64,000 nt of DNA from UBA1672 sp964352665 (GCA_964352665.1 CAYGSJ010000001.1:372001-436000), one strand, 5' to 3'; positions 8,574 through 19,014 are shown, numbered from the stretch's first letter. Numbers and translations: made by a program. The notes: a model not told the origin generated them from the sequence alone.

Positions 8574-9740
8574 ATGAACGGGTTGAACATGCCGAATGAT
8601 AGTGATGGTTATCTTAACTTAGAATACGAAAAAGCACAGAGATACTCAGCAGAAATCAAAGCAACAACGGCTGCTTCTGTGGTCCAAACACAGGAATTGA
8701 TAAGCCGTAAAGGCGACGGTCCTGCCCTTGTTTTCACGGGTGAAAATCACGCCAGCGCTAATCATGTTCTAGCGCAGATTGATCTGGTTCTAGCTTTAAA
8801 AAAAGCCGGCGTTTCAGTCACCCTTACCAATGAAATTCCAGATAACTATCTTGAAACATGGATGGTAGCAAGATACGGGGAGCCAGCAGTAAAAGCCGTT
8901 AACAACTGGAAAGAACGGCGCAGAGTCGATTGGTTTGATAAAATATCTGCGGCTCTTGCTTTTGATCACGCCACAGATGCAAGCATCACAAGACAATTAA
9001 TGAGTTATGTTTTGGGGGATCAAAAAATCAGATGTGTTATGGTCGATATGCCCCAAAGGTATGGCTTACTGCAATTTGATATAGAAAAACCACATGTTGT
9101 AGATGATCTTAGAGAAGCAGCAAAAATACTAGGTTATGACCCGGATTCTGTCTTGGAAGATCACCCTGGCGTGATAAGTTTGGATTTTTCAGAACATACC
9201 TCCAACCAAGAGCTGCAGATATCCACCGTCGCACGAAATTTATACGCGTTACGCAATTTAAGAGCGCTTGCCGCGGAAGAGCCGGAAACCGATGTTATTA
9301 TTCATATGGGTGGTCAGGTTCATCTTGTTGGTGCGCAAGAAATCGAGCTACCCTATCGTGGCAGTCTGGCAGATTTGTGTTCAAGAGAAGGTATCACATA
9401 TACCGGCATTATGTATGAGCCTGACTCAACAATGGCAGTTGGCGCATCCGAAAATCCTAACCTGCATCACCATAACGTTTCGATGGGTCCTAAATTTTCA
9501 ATAGCGCACCCCGATGAGGAGTATGTACAAATCATGCGCGAGTTGGAGGCCCAGCATGCTGCTGGTATTTCTGCATTTTTGTCTCTATGTACATATTTTG
9601 GCAGTAAACGCGATCCCGAGTTTTTTTCAAAAATGCTTGAAGGGCATGAAGCCTTCATAGACCAAATCTATGCTATAGCAGAAAGAGCCGCACGCGCAGC
9701 GCAAACAATGCACGACTATCAAGGCCCTGCCGAGCCTTAA
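8574..9740 (+). CDS. Unknown protein, possibly EreA/ChaN-like
   Basis: 388 residues, no signal peptide. FTGENHASANH (residues 54-64), a strand ending in TNEIP (85-89) and HMGGQVHLVG (about 243-252) suggest the erythromycin-esterase / ChaN / TIKI superfamily. That superfamily has a GExH motif, a later Glu and a C-terminal His. The similarity is weak, and no function should be assumed. The start at 8574 has an AAGAA sequence near it; an ATG five codons later is also possible. The gene is divergent from thiE with 108 bases between, and its stop overlaps the sucA stop by 4 bases. Confidence 0.6.
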   Translation: MNGLNMPNDSDGYLNLEYEKAQRYSAEIKATTAASVVQTQELISRKGDGPALVFTGENHASANHVLAQIDLVLALKKAGVSVTLTNEIPDNYLETWMVARYGEPAVKAVNNWKERRRVDWFDKISAALAFDHATDASITRQLMSYVLGDQKIRCVMVDMPQRYGLLQFDIEKPHVVDDLREAAKILGYDPDSVLEDHPGVISLDFSEHTSNQELQISTVARNLYALRNLRALAAEEPETDVIIHMGGQVHLVGAQEIELPYRGSLADLCSREGITYTGIMYEPDSTMAVGASENPNLHHHNVSMGPKFSIAHPDEEYVQIMRELEAQHAAGISAFLSLCTYFGSKRDPEFFSKMLEGHEAFIDQIYAIAERAARAAQTMHDYQGPAEP

Positions 9741-12643
9741 GATACCCGCAATGCTTCGTCAACGATAGCGGCTTGCTCATGCTGGTGTCTATAATTTGAC
9801 CCTGTTGCCGGAGATGCTGTTGCAAGACGGCCAATATATCTTGGTCGGCCTGCTTTATGATCAATAATGCCCAGTGTTTCCTCGATCAAACGATCGACGA
9901 ACAACCATGCGCCCTGATTATACGGCTCTTCCTGACACCAAATGATTTCTGCATTCTTGTAAGGTTTGAGTTCCTCTGCCAACGCATTCATCGGGAACGG
10001 GTAGAGCTGTTCTATGCGCAGGATCATAACATCCTTGATATTGCGGTCGCGACGTTCTTGCAGAAGGTCATAATAAACCTTGCCCGTACACAACACAACG
10101 CGCTTGATCTTATCCGGCTTAACCAGCTCTTCACGATCTGTATCCCAAAGAATGCGATGGAAAGAGCTTCCTTCGGCAAAGTCCTCTATCGGTGAGGTTG
10201 CCAACTTATGACGCAAGAGTGATTTTGGCGTCATCATTACCAATGGCTTGCGGAAATCACGGTGCATCTGACGGCGCAGCACATGGAAATAGTTGGCCGG
10301 TGTCGTACAGTTACAGACCTGCCAGTTATCTTCACCCGACAACTGCAAGAAACGCTCGAAACGGGCCGATGAGTGTTCCGGCCCCTGCCCTTCATATCCA
10401 TGCGGCAATAGCATAACAAGACCAGACATACGGAGCCACTTTGATTCACCGGAAGAGACGAACTGGTCAATAATAACCTGTGCCCCATTAGCGAAGTCTC
10501 CGAATTGTGCCTCCCAGATGGTTAGGGTTTTCGGATCAGCCAGAGAATATCCGTATTCAAAACCAAGCACAGCCATTTCAGACAGGGGACTATCATGGAT
10601 TTCAACTTTGGGCTGCCCCTCTTTGATATATCTCAGGGCGATATGTTTTTCTTCTGTTTCCTGATCATACCAGATGGCATGACGCTGAGAGAATGTACCG
10701 CGCCCGACATCCTGACCGGAAAGCCGCACGGCATATCCGTCATCAAGCAAGGTTCCAAACGCCAGTGTCTCTGCCGTAGACCAATCAAATCCCTGACCAG
10801 TTTTTAACATTTCTTCTTTGGCCTTTAGAACGCGATCCAGCTTTTTATTGACGCTAAAACCATCCGGTATATTCGTAATGACTTTTCCTATGCGCTGTAG
10901 ATCTGCTTCTTTTACAGCTGTTTTTCCGCGGCGATCATCGCCGTAGGCCACCTTCATGTCGGCCCATGCGCCTTCGAGATAGTCCGCCGAATTTGCCTTA
11001 TAGCTTTCTACGGCTTCGAACGCTTCATCCAGATGCGCAATAAAATCATCTTCTATTTTTTTGGATTCTTCGTCGGTGATAGAACCTTCAGCAATTAACT
11101 GGTTCGAATAAATCGAACGTGTTGTTTCCTGTGTTGCGATTTTCTTATACATCAATGGCTGTGTGAAGGCAGGCTCGTCCCCTTCGTTGTGGCCGTATCG
11201 TCTGTAACAGATAATGTCGATCACAATATCTTTCTTGAATTTCTGTCTGAATTCGGTAGCAATGCGCGAGACATGGACAACGGCCTCGACATCATCACCA
11301 TTCACATGGAAGATCGGTGCATCAAGCATTTTTGCGACATCTGTACAATACGGACCGGAACGCGAGAAATGCGGCATGGTTGTAAAGCCGATCTGGTTAT
11401 TTATGACGATATGGATAGTCCCACCAACACGATAGCCCGGCAATTCGGAAATCATCAGCGTTTCAGCCGTAATGCCTTGTCCGGCGAACGCGGCATCCCC
11501 GTGTAAAAGCAATGGGAGCACAGCATTTGACTCAACGGTGTTACGTTGCATTTGCTTTGCGCGTACCTTGCCGATAACAACAGGATTAACAAATTCCAGA
11601 TGAGACGGGTTTGCCGTCAAAGACAAGTGGATGTTATGCCCGTCAAAATCACGGTCACCGGATGTTCCCAAATGGTATTTCACATCCCCGGACCCAAGCA
11701 CATCATCAGGTGTTGAGGACTGCCCCTGAAATTCAGCAAAGATGGTTGTAAAGGGCTTGCCCATAACATTAGCCAGAACATTCAAGCGCCCACGGTGCGC
11801 CATACCGATGACAATTTCTTCCAAGCCAAGCTCGCAACCGCTATGCATGATTTGTTCGATCGCAGGAATCAGCGCTTCACCACCATCCACACCAAAGCGT
11901 TTTGTGCCAGTATGTTTCTTATGAAGATATTGCTCGAACCCTTCTGCCGCAGTGAGACATTCCAGAATTGCCTTTTTGCTTTTTGCGCCAAAGTCTGTTT
12001 TGTTACCATTTTCCTCTACACGCTCTTCTACCCAGCGACGTTCGTTAACATTGCTGATATGCATATATTCGACGCCGATTTTCCCGCAATATATTTCCTG
12101 TGCGGTGGCTATGATTTCACGAAGTGTTGCCGTTTCAAAACCCAACTGACCGTCAATATGGATAGGTCTATCATAGTCCGAAGATGTAAAACCGAAGAAT
12201 TCAGGGTTAAGTTCCGGGTGTTCCGGTATCGGCTTCATTCCCAAGGGATCAAGATCAGCGAGTAAGTGCCCGCGAAAACGATAGGAGCGAATGAGCATCA
12301 AGGCGCGAATGGAGTCAAGGGCAGCCTGCTTTGCATCCGCACCACTTGAGACACCTTTTTTAGCTGTTTTTGTATCGTTGGCAGCCTCGACCAATACACC
12401 ATCGGCAGGAGCTATGGCCGTACTTCCAAAATGTCTTTTATTTTTTGCGTTTTCTGCAGGCGTCCAGCTCGCGCCTGCCAGCTCGCTCAGAAATGCGGCT
12501 TCACTGTCTTTTAAGCTTCCAAAAAACTCGCGCCAGCTTTCATCTACATTGCCTGCATTTTTTAAATATTGCGTATAAAGATGTGCGATATATTCGGCGT
12601 TGACGCCTGATAGAAATGTTTGATCCTGTTGCGCTTGTGTCAT
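9737..12643 (-). CDS. sucA: 2-oxoglutarate dehydrogenase E1 component
   Basis: 968 residues, close to other bacterial E1o proteins. Thiamine-diphosphate-dependent decarboxylation of 2-oxoglutarate. The N-terminal E2-binding segment (FLSGVNAEYIAHLYTQY) is present. So are the active-site GMAHRGRLNVL and LTANPSHLEFVNPVV motifs, GDAAFAGQGI and the NNQIGFTT segment of the ThDP site. C-terminal WEAQFGDFANGAQV and LPHGYEGQGPEHSSAR are the transketolase-type pyrimidine-domain motifs. A GAGGT ribosome-binding site lies 8 bases before the ATG. Unlike typical alphaproteobacteria the next gene is not odhB but the convergent Ere/ChaN-like gene and then the thiamine operon. Confidence 0.97.
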   Translation of the reverse strand: MTQAQQDQTFLSGVNAEYIAHLYTQYLKNAGNVDESWREFFGSLKDSEAAFLSELAGASWTPAENAKNKRHFGSTAIAPADGVLVEAANDTKTAKKGVSSGADAKQAALDSIRALMLIRSYRFRGHLLADLDPLGMKPIPEHPELNPEFFGFTSSDYDRPIHIDGQLGFETATLREIIATAQEIYCGKIGVEYMHISNVNERRWVEERVEENGNKTDFGAKSKKAILECLTAAEGFEQYLHKKHTGTKRFGVDGGEALIPAIEQIMHSGCELGLEEIVIGMAHRGRLNVLANVMGKPFTTIFAEFQGQSSTPDDVLGSGDVKYHLGTSGDRDFDGHNIHLSLTANPSHLEFVNPVVIGKVRAKQMQRNTVESNAVLPLLLHGDAAFAGQGITAETLMISELPGYRVGGTIHIVINNQIGFTTMPHFSRSGPYCTDVAKMLDAPIFHVNGDDVEAVVHVSRIATEFRQKFKKDIVIDIICYRRYGHNEGDEPAFTQPLMYKKIATQETTRSIYSNQLIAEGSITDEESKKIEDDFIAHLDEAFEAVESYKANSADYLEGAWADMKVAYGDDRRGKTAVKEADLQRIGKVITNIPDGFSVNKKLDRVLKAKEEMLKTGQGFDWSTAETLAFGTLLDDGYAVRLSGQDVGRGTFSQRHAIWYDQETEEKHIALRYIKEGQPKVEIHDSPLSEMAVLGFEYGYSLADPKTLTIWEAQFGDFANGAQVIIDQFVSSGESKWLRMSGLVMLLPHGYEGQGPEHSSARFERFLQLSGEDNWQVCNCTTPANYFHVLRRQMHRDFRKPLVMMTPKSLLRHKLATSPIEDFAEGSSFHRILWDTDREELVKPDKIKRVVLCTGKVYYDLLQERRDRNIKDVMILRIEQLYPFPMNALAEELKPYKNAEIIWCQEEPYNQGAWLFVDRLIEETLGIIDHKAGRPRYIGRLATASPATGSNYRHQHEQAAIVDEALRVS

Positions 12644-12775
12644 GTTTCGACCTCAAAAAAAAGTATATACATTTTAGGTGTCCGTCCTCACACCTTTCCC
12701 CCCTTGTTAAGCGCGACAGACAACCCCCCTAAGTTATAGAGAGAGTTGGCTTTGCTCAACTGTTTTTCGTGCTTT

Positions 12776-13315
12776 TTATAGGTTTTTTTTCAGGGCGTTT
12801 GCAATTGATGAAATTGCCGTATCTTCGGCCGCACTGATATTCATGGGGTGATCTACATCATCTTCTGAAAAAGTAGAGATTATTTTCTCCATGGCCTTGC
12901 CCAAAAACCCTCTCTCCGGTTCCGGCTCTTCGCCAAATTCACCATAAGCCCGCGCAACCGCGGATGCCACTTCAAGGATCATTTTAACATAGTCCCTGAC
13001 CTCGTCACTGCTTGCATGTCTTTGCAAGGTCAGCACAGCGCGTTCGCATTGTGGCTCGATATTAAAGACACCATGCGACCACCCTTCCCACTTATCTTTG
13101 GACTCCAGAGTTTCCAAAGCAATTTCCTTAGTGAGCTCCGGCCCTTCATGAACTTTTGCAATTTCTTTAATACATGACTGGAGTGCTTCGATTTCCAACG
13201 CGTCGTCTTTTTCACCCTCTTCGTCTTCTGAAAAGCTTACATGCATCCCAACCCTGTATGGAATACTTGTAATAAGATCGATCTCATCTGGTGAATAAGC
13301 AGAAAGTTGTGTCAT
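12776..13315 (-). CDS. Hypothetical protein, paralogue of neighbour
   Basis: 179 residues, acidic, no signal peptide or membrane segment. It is a tandem paralogue of the gene at 13347. Both have a PYRVG motif at residue 19, a mid-protein segment with a conserved KWEGW / EWEKW, a region ending in AxAxREYG/AYGEFG and a C-terminal AISSIANALKKN / ALRSIASALN. I do not recognise a family. The pair sits between sucA and sucD on the same strand. The ATG is followed by MTQLSAYSPDE, matching the spacing to PYRVG in the paralogue. Confidence 0.75.
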   Translation of the reverse strand: MTQLSAYSPDEIDLITSIPYRVGMHVSFSEDEEGEKDDALEIEALQSCIKEIAKVHEGPELTKEIALETLESKDKWEGWSHGVFNIEPQCERAVLTLQRHASSDEVRDYVKMILEVASAVARAYGEFGEEPEPERGFLGKAMEKIISTFSEDDVDHPMNISAAEDTAISSIANALKKNL

Positions 13316-13346
13316 ATCATACCCCTGAAACGTTAGCGTTTGAATG

Positions 13347-13907
13347 TTATATATAAACAGTGTTCAGTGCACTGGCAATTGACCTGAGTGCCTGACGTTC
13401 GCGTAGGGAGATATTTATAAACTCCTCCCATTTCTTGTATTGCACACCGTATTTGGTCGCTTTCATTTTATCCTTAAAATAAAAGATATAGATTTTCAAT
13501 TTGTCCATTAATGGCGTGTCTTTTCCATACTCACGGAAAGCAAGGGCAACGGATTCACCAATCTGGATGATGTGGTTTTTGTAGGCATTGACTTCCTTTT
13601 CATCAACCGTAGCAGAAAGGATATCTATTGCCTTGTGACAATCGCCTTCGATCTCGTCAAGCTTTCCGGCCCATTTTTCCCATTCAGAATGGCGCCTCAC
13701 CGTCTCACTGATCACATATTGAACGGTTTCCGAACCAAAGACCTCTTGTGAATAAGCTGTGATAATATTTCTAAGAGCTGCTTGCTCAATCTCGTCTGAA
13801 TCATCCCCGCCCGATTGATCGCTTTGGCTGACAAACAAGCCGACACGGTAAGGGAGACTGACCAGTAATGTACGATCGTTTTCTGAAAGCCCGTCTAGAA
13901 AATTCAT
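13347..13907 (-). CDS. Hypothetical protein, paralogue of neighbour
   Basis: 186 residues if started at the ATG at 13907. A GTG at 13955 is also in frame, but has no ribosome-binding site and would break the match with the paralogue. From the ATG, PYRVG falls at residue 19 exactly as in the neighbour, which decides the start. It contains KWAGKLDE, ALAFREYGKD and a C-terminal ALRSIASALN, parallel to the sister gene. The two differ most in the region after residue 125, where this copy has a FKDKMKATKYGVQYKKW segment. Function unknown. Both genes lie between the sucCD operon and sucA and may be transcribed with either. Confidence 0.72.
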   Translation of the reverse strand: MNFLDGLSENDRTLLVSLPYRVGLFVSQSDQSGGDDSDEIEQAALRNIITAYSQEVFGSETVQYVISETVRRHSEWEKWAGKLDEIEGDCHKAIDILSATVDEKEVNAYKNHIIQIGESVALAFREYGKDTPLMDKLKIYIFYFKDKMKATKYGVQYKKWEEFINISLRERQALRSIASALNTVYI

Positions 13908-14045
13908 AATCTCTAAAAACCCGTTTTGACTGCGTAATATATTAACAATACACACAAATTGGCAGCGTTACAATTGAAGTTTGTAATGCTCCGCACGCGT
14001 CAAATAGTTTGCGTGTTGCATGATTATCAAATTTACAGCCTACGA

Positions 14046-14921
14046 CTAAGCAGCCATTGCCTTCATCATGGCATCGCCAAGTCCGGCAGGACTTTCCGAA
14101 ACCACAAAACCAGCAGAGCGCATAGCATCCATCTTGGCAGGCGCAGTGTCATCCGCACCGGAAATAATCGCACCGGCATGGCCCATACGTTTACCCGGAG
14201 GGGCGGTTGCGCCAGCGATAAATCCAGCGATCGGCTTTTTGTTTTTCAAGCTTTTGTAATATTCACAAGCTTCCAACTCGGCCGTGCCACCGATTTCTCC
14301 AATCATCAAGATACCTTCGGTTTCAGGATCATCCATGAAGAGTTCGATACAATCAATGAAGTTTGTGCCATTCACAGGATCGCCGCCAATACCAATACAG
14401 GTTGTTTGACCAAGACCGACAGCCGCAGTTTGCGCGACAGCCTCATAAGTCAAAGTACCAGAACGTGATACCACGCCGATTTTTCCGCGCTTATGAATAT
14501 GGCCAGGCATAATGCCGATCTTACATTCATCGGGTGTGATAATACCCGGACAGTTCGGCCCGATCAGGCGGGTTTTTGATCCGTCCAGCGCACGCTTCAC
14601 TTTAACCATATCCAAGACAGGAATACCCTCTGTGATACAAATCGCCAGCTCTATTTCAGCGTCGATTGCCTCTAGAATTGCATCGGCCGCGAATGGAGGC
14701 GGCACATATATAACAGTTGCATTTGCCCCTGTGCGCTCCTTGGCTTCGCCAACGGTATCAAAAACCGGAAGGCCAAGATGATCTACCCCGCCTTTACCGG
14801 GCGTTACCCCGCCGACCATTTTTGTTCCGTATTCAATGGCTTGCTCGCTATGGAAAGTTCCTTGTGCGCCAGTAAATCCCTGACAAATAACTTTTGTGTC
14901 TTTATTAATAAGTACCGACAT
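14046..14921 (-). CDS. sucD: Succinyl-CoA synthetase alpha subunit
   Basis: 291 residues, normal length. With SucC converts succinyl-CoA to succinate, making ATP or GTP. It has the N-terminal CoA-binding Rossmann domain (VICQGFTGAQGTFH, GGVTPGKGG), the ligase domain, and the phosphorylated active-site His in MGHAGAIISG near residue 247. The gene begins 1 base after the sucC stop, as expected of an operon. Confidence 0.97.
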   Translation of the reverse strand: MSVLINKDTKVICQGFTGAQGTFHSEQAIEYGTKMVGGVTPGKGGVDHLGLPVFDTVGEAKERTGANATVIYVPPPFAADAILEAIDAEIELAICITEGIPVLDMVKVKRALDGSKTRLIGPNCPGIITPDECKIGIMPGHIHKRGKIGVVSRSGTLTYEAVAQTAAVGLGQTTCIGIGGDPVNGTNFIDCIELFMDDPETEGILMIGEIGGTAELEACEYYKSLKNKKPIAGFIAGATAPPGKRMGHAGAIISGADDTAPAKMDAMRSAGFVVSESPAGLGDAMMKAMAA

Positions 14922-16121
14922 TTACGCTGCCTCCGCTTGCTTTGTGGCTTCTACTACTTTTTTAGCGGCATCCTCAAGGTTATCCGCAGAGATAATAGGC
15001 AAGCCTGACTTTGCCATAAGTTCTTTTCCTTGTTGAACATTTGTGCCCTCCAGACGAACAACCAAAGGCACCCTTAGGTCGACCTCTTTTGCAGCCTTAA
15101 TCACACCTTGTGCAATCATATCGCACTTCATGATCCCACCAAAAATATTCACAAGAATACCTTTTACATTAGGATCAGACAGAATGATTTTAAATGCGAT
15201 TGTAACGCGCTCTTCCGTTGCGCCACCCCCAACATCCAGAAAGTTTGCCGGTTCTCCGCCGTGAAGCTTGATGATATCCATCGTTGCCATGGCAAGGCCT
15301 GCGCCATTAACCATACAACCAATATTACCATCCAGACGAACATAAGAAAGATCATTATCCGACGCGATCTTTTCATTTTCATCTTCTTCTGTTTCGTCAC
15401 GCATTTCGAAAATTGCCTTTTGGCGATACAACGCATTTGGATCGAAGTTCATTTTTGCATCAAGTGCCATGATTTCATCGCCGACCAGAATCATCGGATT
15501 GATTTCCACGACAGACGCATCGAGTTCAACAAACGCCCTATAAAGATTCGAGAAGAAACTTACTGCGCTTTTGACCTGTGCGCCCTTAAGGCCCAGACCG
15601 AACGCCAATTTACGACAATGAAAGCCGGAGATTCCGGATGCCGGATCCACGGTGACCTTAATAATTTTCTCGGGGTGTTTTTCTGCAACCTCTTCGATAT
15701 CCATGCCGCCTTCGGTGGACACCATGAAGGTGATACGGCTTGTTGCGCGATCAATAACAACCGAACAATAATATTCCTTTTCAATATCCACACCGTCAGT
15801 CACATAAAGACGCTGGACCTCTTTTCCTTCCGGACCGGTCTGTTTTGTAACCAGCGTTTTGCCGTACATGGCCTCGGCCGCGTCGCGCACCTCATCAACG
15901 GTTTTGCAAAGGCGCACACCGCCCTTACCTTGCGGATTGTCAGTAAAATGTCCTGCGCCGCGTCCTCCGGCATGAATTTGAGCCTTTACGACATATAATT
16001 TTGAATTCATCGATTCGGCAGCTTTTACAGCCTCATCAACGCTCATCGCGGCAATGCCTTTTGGCACTGCAACATTGTATTTTTCGAGCAATTCTTTTGC
16101 CTGATATTCATGAATATTCAT
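14922..16121 (-). CDS. sucC: Succinyl-CoA synthetase beta subunit
   Basis: 399 residues. ATP-grasp subunit that binds nucleotide and, with SucD, makes the active site. Motifs: MNIHEYQAKELLEKYNV start, KAQIHAGGRG in the ATP-grasp core, EINPMIL, DVGGGAT and NIFGGIMKCD, which completes the phosphate loop. Directly upstream of sucD, which starts 1 base on. Minus strand, like all TCA genes of this window. Confidence 0.97.
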   Translation of the reverse strand: MNIHEYQAKELLEKYNVAVPKGIAAMSVDEAVKAAESMNSKLYVVKAQIHAGGRGAGHFTDNPQGKGGVRLCKTVDEVRDAAEAMYGKTLVTKQTGPEGKEVQRLYVTDGVDIEKEYYCSVVIDRATSRITFMVSTEGGMDIEEVAEKHPEKIIKVTVDPASGISGFHCRKLAFGLGLKGAQVKSAVSFFSNLYRAFVELDASVVEINPMILVGDEIMALDAKMNFDPNALYRQKAIFEMRDETEEDENEKIASDNDLSYVRLDGNIGCMVNGAGLAMATMDIIKLHGGEPANFLDVGGGATEERVTIAFKIILSDPNVKGILVNIFGGIMKCDMIAQGVIKAAKEVDLRVPLVVRLEGTNVQQGKELMAKSGLPIISADNLEDAAKKVVEATKQAEAA

Positions 16122-16282
16122 GGAATAGAACTCCGTTCAAAGTTTTTGGTCCCCAGTACATTGGTAACCGTTACATATTTACACCTTGGTTTAACACCCC
16201 CGATTTCATTTGGAAACCGTAAAATTAAGAAAATCCAGAGTAAAAAGGTAAAAAAATCAATGTTTTTGAGGATTACTTCTTT

Positions 16283-16312
16283 TTGACAAAGACGGGGCGT
16301 TTAACGTACAAT
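16283..16312 (+). promoter_or_regulatory. Sigma-70-type promoter for the coiled-coil gene
   Basis: TTGACA at 16283-16288 and TACAAT at 16307-16312 with an 18-base spacer, about 100 bases before the ATG of the gene at 16414. The elements are close to the housekeeping consensus. The 286 bases between sucC and this gene hold no other gene. Confidence 0.65.
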
Positions 16313-16413
16313 AGGGGTACGCAAAAAGCGGGTGACTTATATATATGCAAAACAACAAAAAAATACATGCATATGAATGAAGCCGGGATACTATAAATAA
16401 ACAGGGAATGAAG

Positions 16414-19014
16414 ATGGCTGATCCAGAGCTACCGGGGAATGACAAAAAAGCGGAGCAAGAAAGACTTCTAGAAGAAGAGCTGGCAAAGCTTAGGCAAGAC
16501 GACCCCATTTATGGTGATGATAATATTTTTGAAGGCGCAAAGCCTGATGCTGTTCGTGATTCTGGTCCTGTTGCCGATACGATAGCCACTGTGGAGCCTC
16601 CCCTCGAATATGAACTAGACCCTGAAAGAGATGAATACGGATACACCGGAGCCTCAAAAAACGAGAATTATAACCATGCCTCTTCCGGTGCCCATGGACA
16701 TATCAGCGGTACAATCGACACCGCCGCCAAAGATCAAATGGACGCAGACAAAAAACGCGCTGAACGTGACCGTGATGCGCTTTTCACGATTGGCTATATG
16801 TCTTTCGAAGATTATATGGCCAAGTTGGACGAGCTTGAGGACGCCCTCGAAGAGGTTGGCACCAAGCTTGCGGCACTTACACCGGAAATTGAAGGCACGG
16901 TTGGCGCACTTGAGACAAGAGTAATCGAGTTTAAAGAGCTTCTTGTAGAAAACGAGGCCCAACTGGAAGCCTTAAAGGCAAGCGGTGCATCTCCAGAAGA
17001 AATCGCGGAGAAAATTGAACATATCCAGATTCTTAAGGACACCATAGAAGTATATGAAAGTGCAGGAAATAATCTATCGGATGAACATCAGCAGCTTGTT
17101 GTAAATTATGCAGATGCAAAAGCCGAGCTAGAGGCGGAGAGAGAAAAGGCCCAAGAATTTAATAATAATAATAAAAATAAAGGTATGCCCCAAGAAATGC
17201 AGGACACTCTCGCCAAGTTGGAGGGAAAAGTCAGAGATGCAGAGCGCGAATTAAAAGGCATTGAAAACGGTTTAGCTTACGGGAAGCATCTTGAAAAACT
17301 TGCACCAGGATTGTGTGACGCAGTTCGTCGTGGCGACCATGAAAACATCTGTGCAAAAGGCGCCGTTATCATGAAACTTAAAGAGTTTTCTGCAGATGGT
17401 GTTTTAAGTCTTGAAGAACAAAAAGTGCTGGACGCCATGAGCCAAGGTTCCGGCATGGACAATGATGGGCAGGTTGCAGAATTTTCAAACAACATTGCCG
17501 CATACGGTATCGGTATGGAAACAAACGAAGGCAAGGTTGTTTACGGTGCAGAGGCACAAAACTATATTATGGAGCAATGGGAAACCAGTAAACAAGCTGT
17601 TGAGCAGGGCATCGCAAAAACAGATGCCGAACTTTCCGAGGCTGAACAGGCCAAACAGGCTGCTGCAGATGCTCTTAAAGCCGAGCAGGAAAACGTCAGA
17701 GCGATTGATAGCGATATTAATAATGCCCTTCACAGCGGTAGTGCAAAAGAACAGCGGGAAGCTTTTCTAGGTAAAGTTACATTAGGAAGCAGCGGGATGT
17801 ACTCCCTCAACATTCAGACTGTTAAAGACCTTGCAGGAAATGACGTTTATAAAGACCATGAAAACGGTACATATTATCGTATGGAAAATGGCGAGCGCAT
17901 TGATTATGAAGACGATGACTTTCAGATTTCTACTTTTGAGATGCAGGCTTACGGGGATTATGACCCTGAAACCGGCGAGGCATTAAGTGAAACATTAGGC
18001 GGTATCCCTGGAATTCATGGGTACGGGATGAGTAACTCTTACGGCCCTCCGGATGATATCGAACCCCCGCGAAGATTTGCAAATGAGCAGGCTGATCTGG
18101 AGGTTTACAACAAAAGTTGGGATAAACATTGTGCAAAAGAAGATATTGCCAGCTCTGAAATGACATTGGCCTCGCTTGAGAGTAAAATCAAAGGATTAGA
18201 AGACACTAAAAACATGCAAAAAGCCGACATTGCGGCTCTTGATAAATTAAAGGCCGATTTCGAAAGCGGCGCCCTTAATGAAGAAGATTTTGTTGCTGCC
18301 GCGGGTGAAATCGCAAACAAATACGATGATGACGGCAATCTTGCATCCTCGGATTCCAGTTCCGAGAGCGAATGGGAAGCCGATGAGAAGCTTGAGCTGG
18401 GTATACCGGATTATGATCTGGCTGAAGCCGAAGCAGCGCGTAACGAAGCGATGCGCTCTATTGAATTGGCGGCAAGACAAGGGGGCGCTATTTCTCAGGA
18501 AGATTACAACCTTCTGGCGGAACAGCCCGGCATGTCACCGGAAGAGCTCGATAAAATTATGGAGCAAAACAAAGTCGTCATTGGCGAAGCACCAGATACA
18601 GCACAACCTGTTGCCGCCGCAAGCAATCAAATGACATTTCAGGTAATTGGCGGCATTCGTGTCCCGATGATGTCTATTCCGGACCCGACAGCTAGTTCAG
18701 ATCCGAATGGCGTTTATCCGGGTGGGCCCGCCTTTATGGGATCTGTCCTTGATGACTACCCTCAATATAATAATGGAAACGCAGAATATATGCGCAGCGT
18801 TGATAATAGAGTATCAGCAGACATGCCGCGCGCAAGTGAAATGGCTAGTCTTGCGTTTTCAGGTGCATCAGCACCGGAGGGTGGTATGTCACCGGAACAA
18901 GCCGCGCAGTTAAGAGCACAGCAAGAAGCAGAATTGCGGGCGCAAGCCGAAGAATTGTTGGCCAGAAATGATCCTCAAATGGCCGGAACCAGTGGCGCAG
19001 GCAGCGGATTCTAA
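16414..19014 (+). CDS. Long acidic coiled-coil protein, function unknown
   Basis: 866 residues from the ATG at 16414. The upstream ATG at 16408 is less likely because AGGGA at 16403-16407 is placed correctly for 16414. No signal peptide or membrane segment. The protein is very rich in Glu, Asp, Ala and Lys. Long heptad-like stretches (about residues 115-290, 385-425, 560-640 and a C-terminal run of Gln/Ala/Glu) look like coiled coil. Only two or three Cys are apparent. An N-rich run of Asn and Lys near residue 250 comes from AAT/AAA-type repeats. The middle part (about 450-560) has short Gly/Tyr/Pro-rich sequence. I recognise no family. A cytoskeletal, scaffold or surface role is possible but is inference. 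The transglycosylase-like gene follows 63 bases later on the same strand. Confidence 0.8.
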   Translation: MADPELPGNDKKAEQERLLEEELAKLRQDDPIYGDDNIFEGAKPDAVRDSGPVADTIATVEPPLEYELDPERDEYGYTGASKNENYNHASSGAHGHISGTIDTAAKDQMDADKKRAERDRDALFTIGYMSFEDYMAKLDELEDALEEVGTKLAALTPEIEGTVGALETRVIEFKELLVENEAQLEALKASGASPEEIAEKIEHIQILKDTIEVYESAGNNLSDEHQQLVVNYADAKAELEAEREKAQEFNNNNKNKGMPQEMQDTLAKLEGKVRDAERELKGIENGLAYGKHLEKLAPGLCDAVRRGDHENICAKGAVIMKLKEFSADGVLSLEEQKVLDAMSQGSGMDNDGQVAEFSNNIAAYGIGMETNEGKVVYGAEAQNYIMEQWETSKQAVEQGIAKTDAELSEAEQAKQAAADALKAEQENVRAIDSDINNALHSGSAKEQREAFLGKVTLGSSGMYSLNIQTVKDLAGNDVYKDHENGTYYRMENGERIDYEDDDFQISTFEMQAYGDYDPETGEALSETLGGIPGIHGYGMSNSYGPPDDIEPPRRFANEQADLEVYNKSWDKHCAKEDIASSEMTLASLESKIKGLEDTKNMQKADIAALDKLKADFESGALNEEDFVAAAGEIANKYDDDGNLASSDSSSESEWEADEKLELGIPDYDLAEAEAARNEAMRSIELAARQGGAISQEDYNLLAEQPGMSPEELDKIMEQNKVVIGEAPDTAQPVAAASNQMTFQVIGGIRVPMMSIPDPTASSDPNGVYPGGPAFMGSVLDDYPQYNNGNAEYMRSVDNRVSADMPRASEMASLAFSGASAPEGGMSPEQAAQLRAQQEAELRAQAEELLARNDPQMAGTSGAGSGF

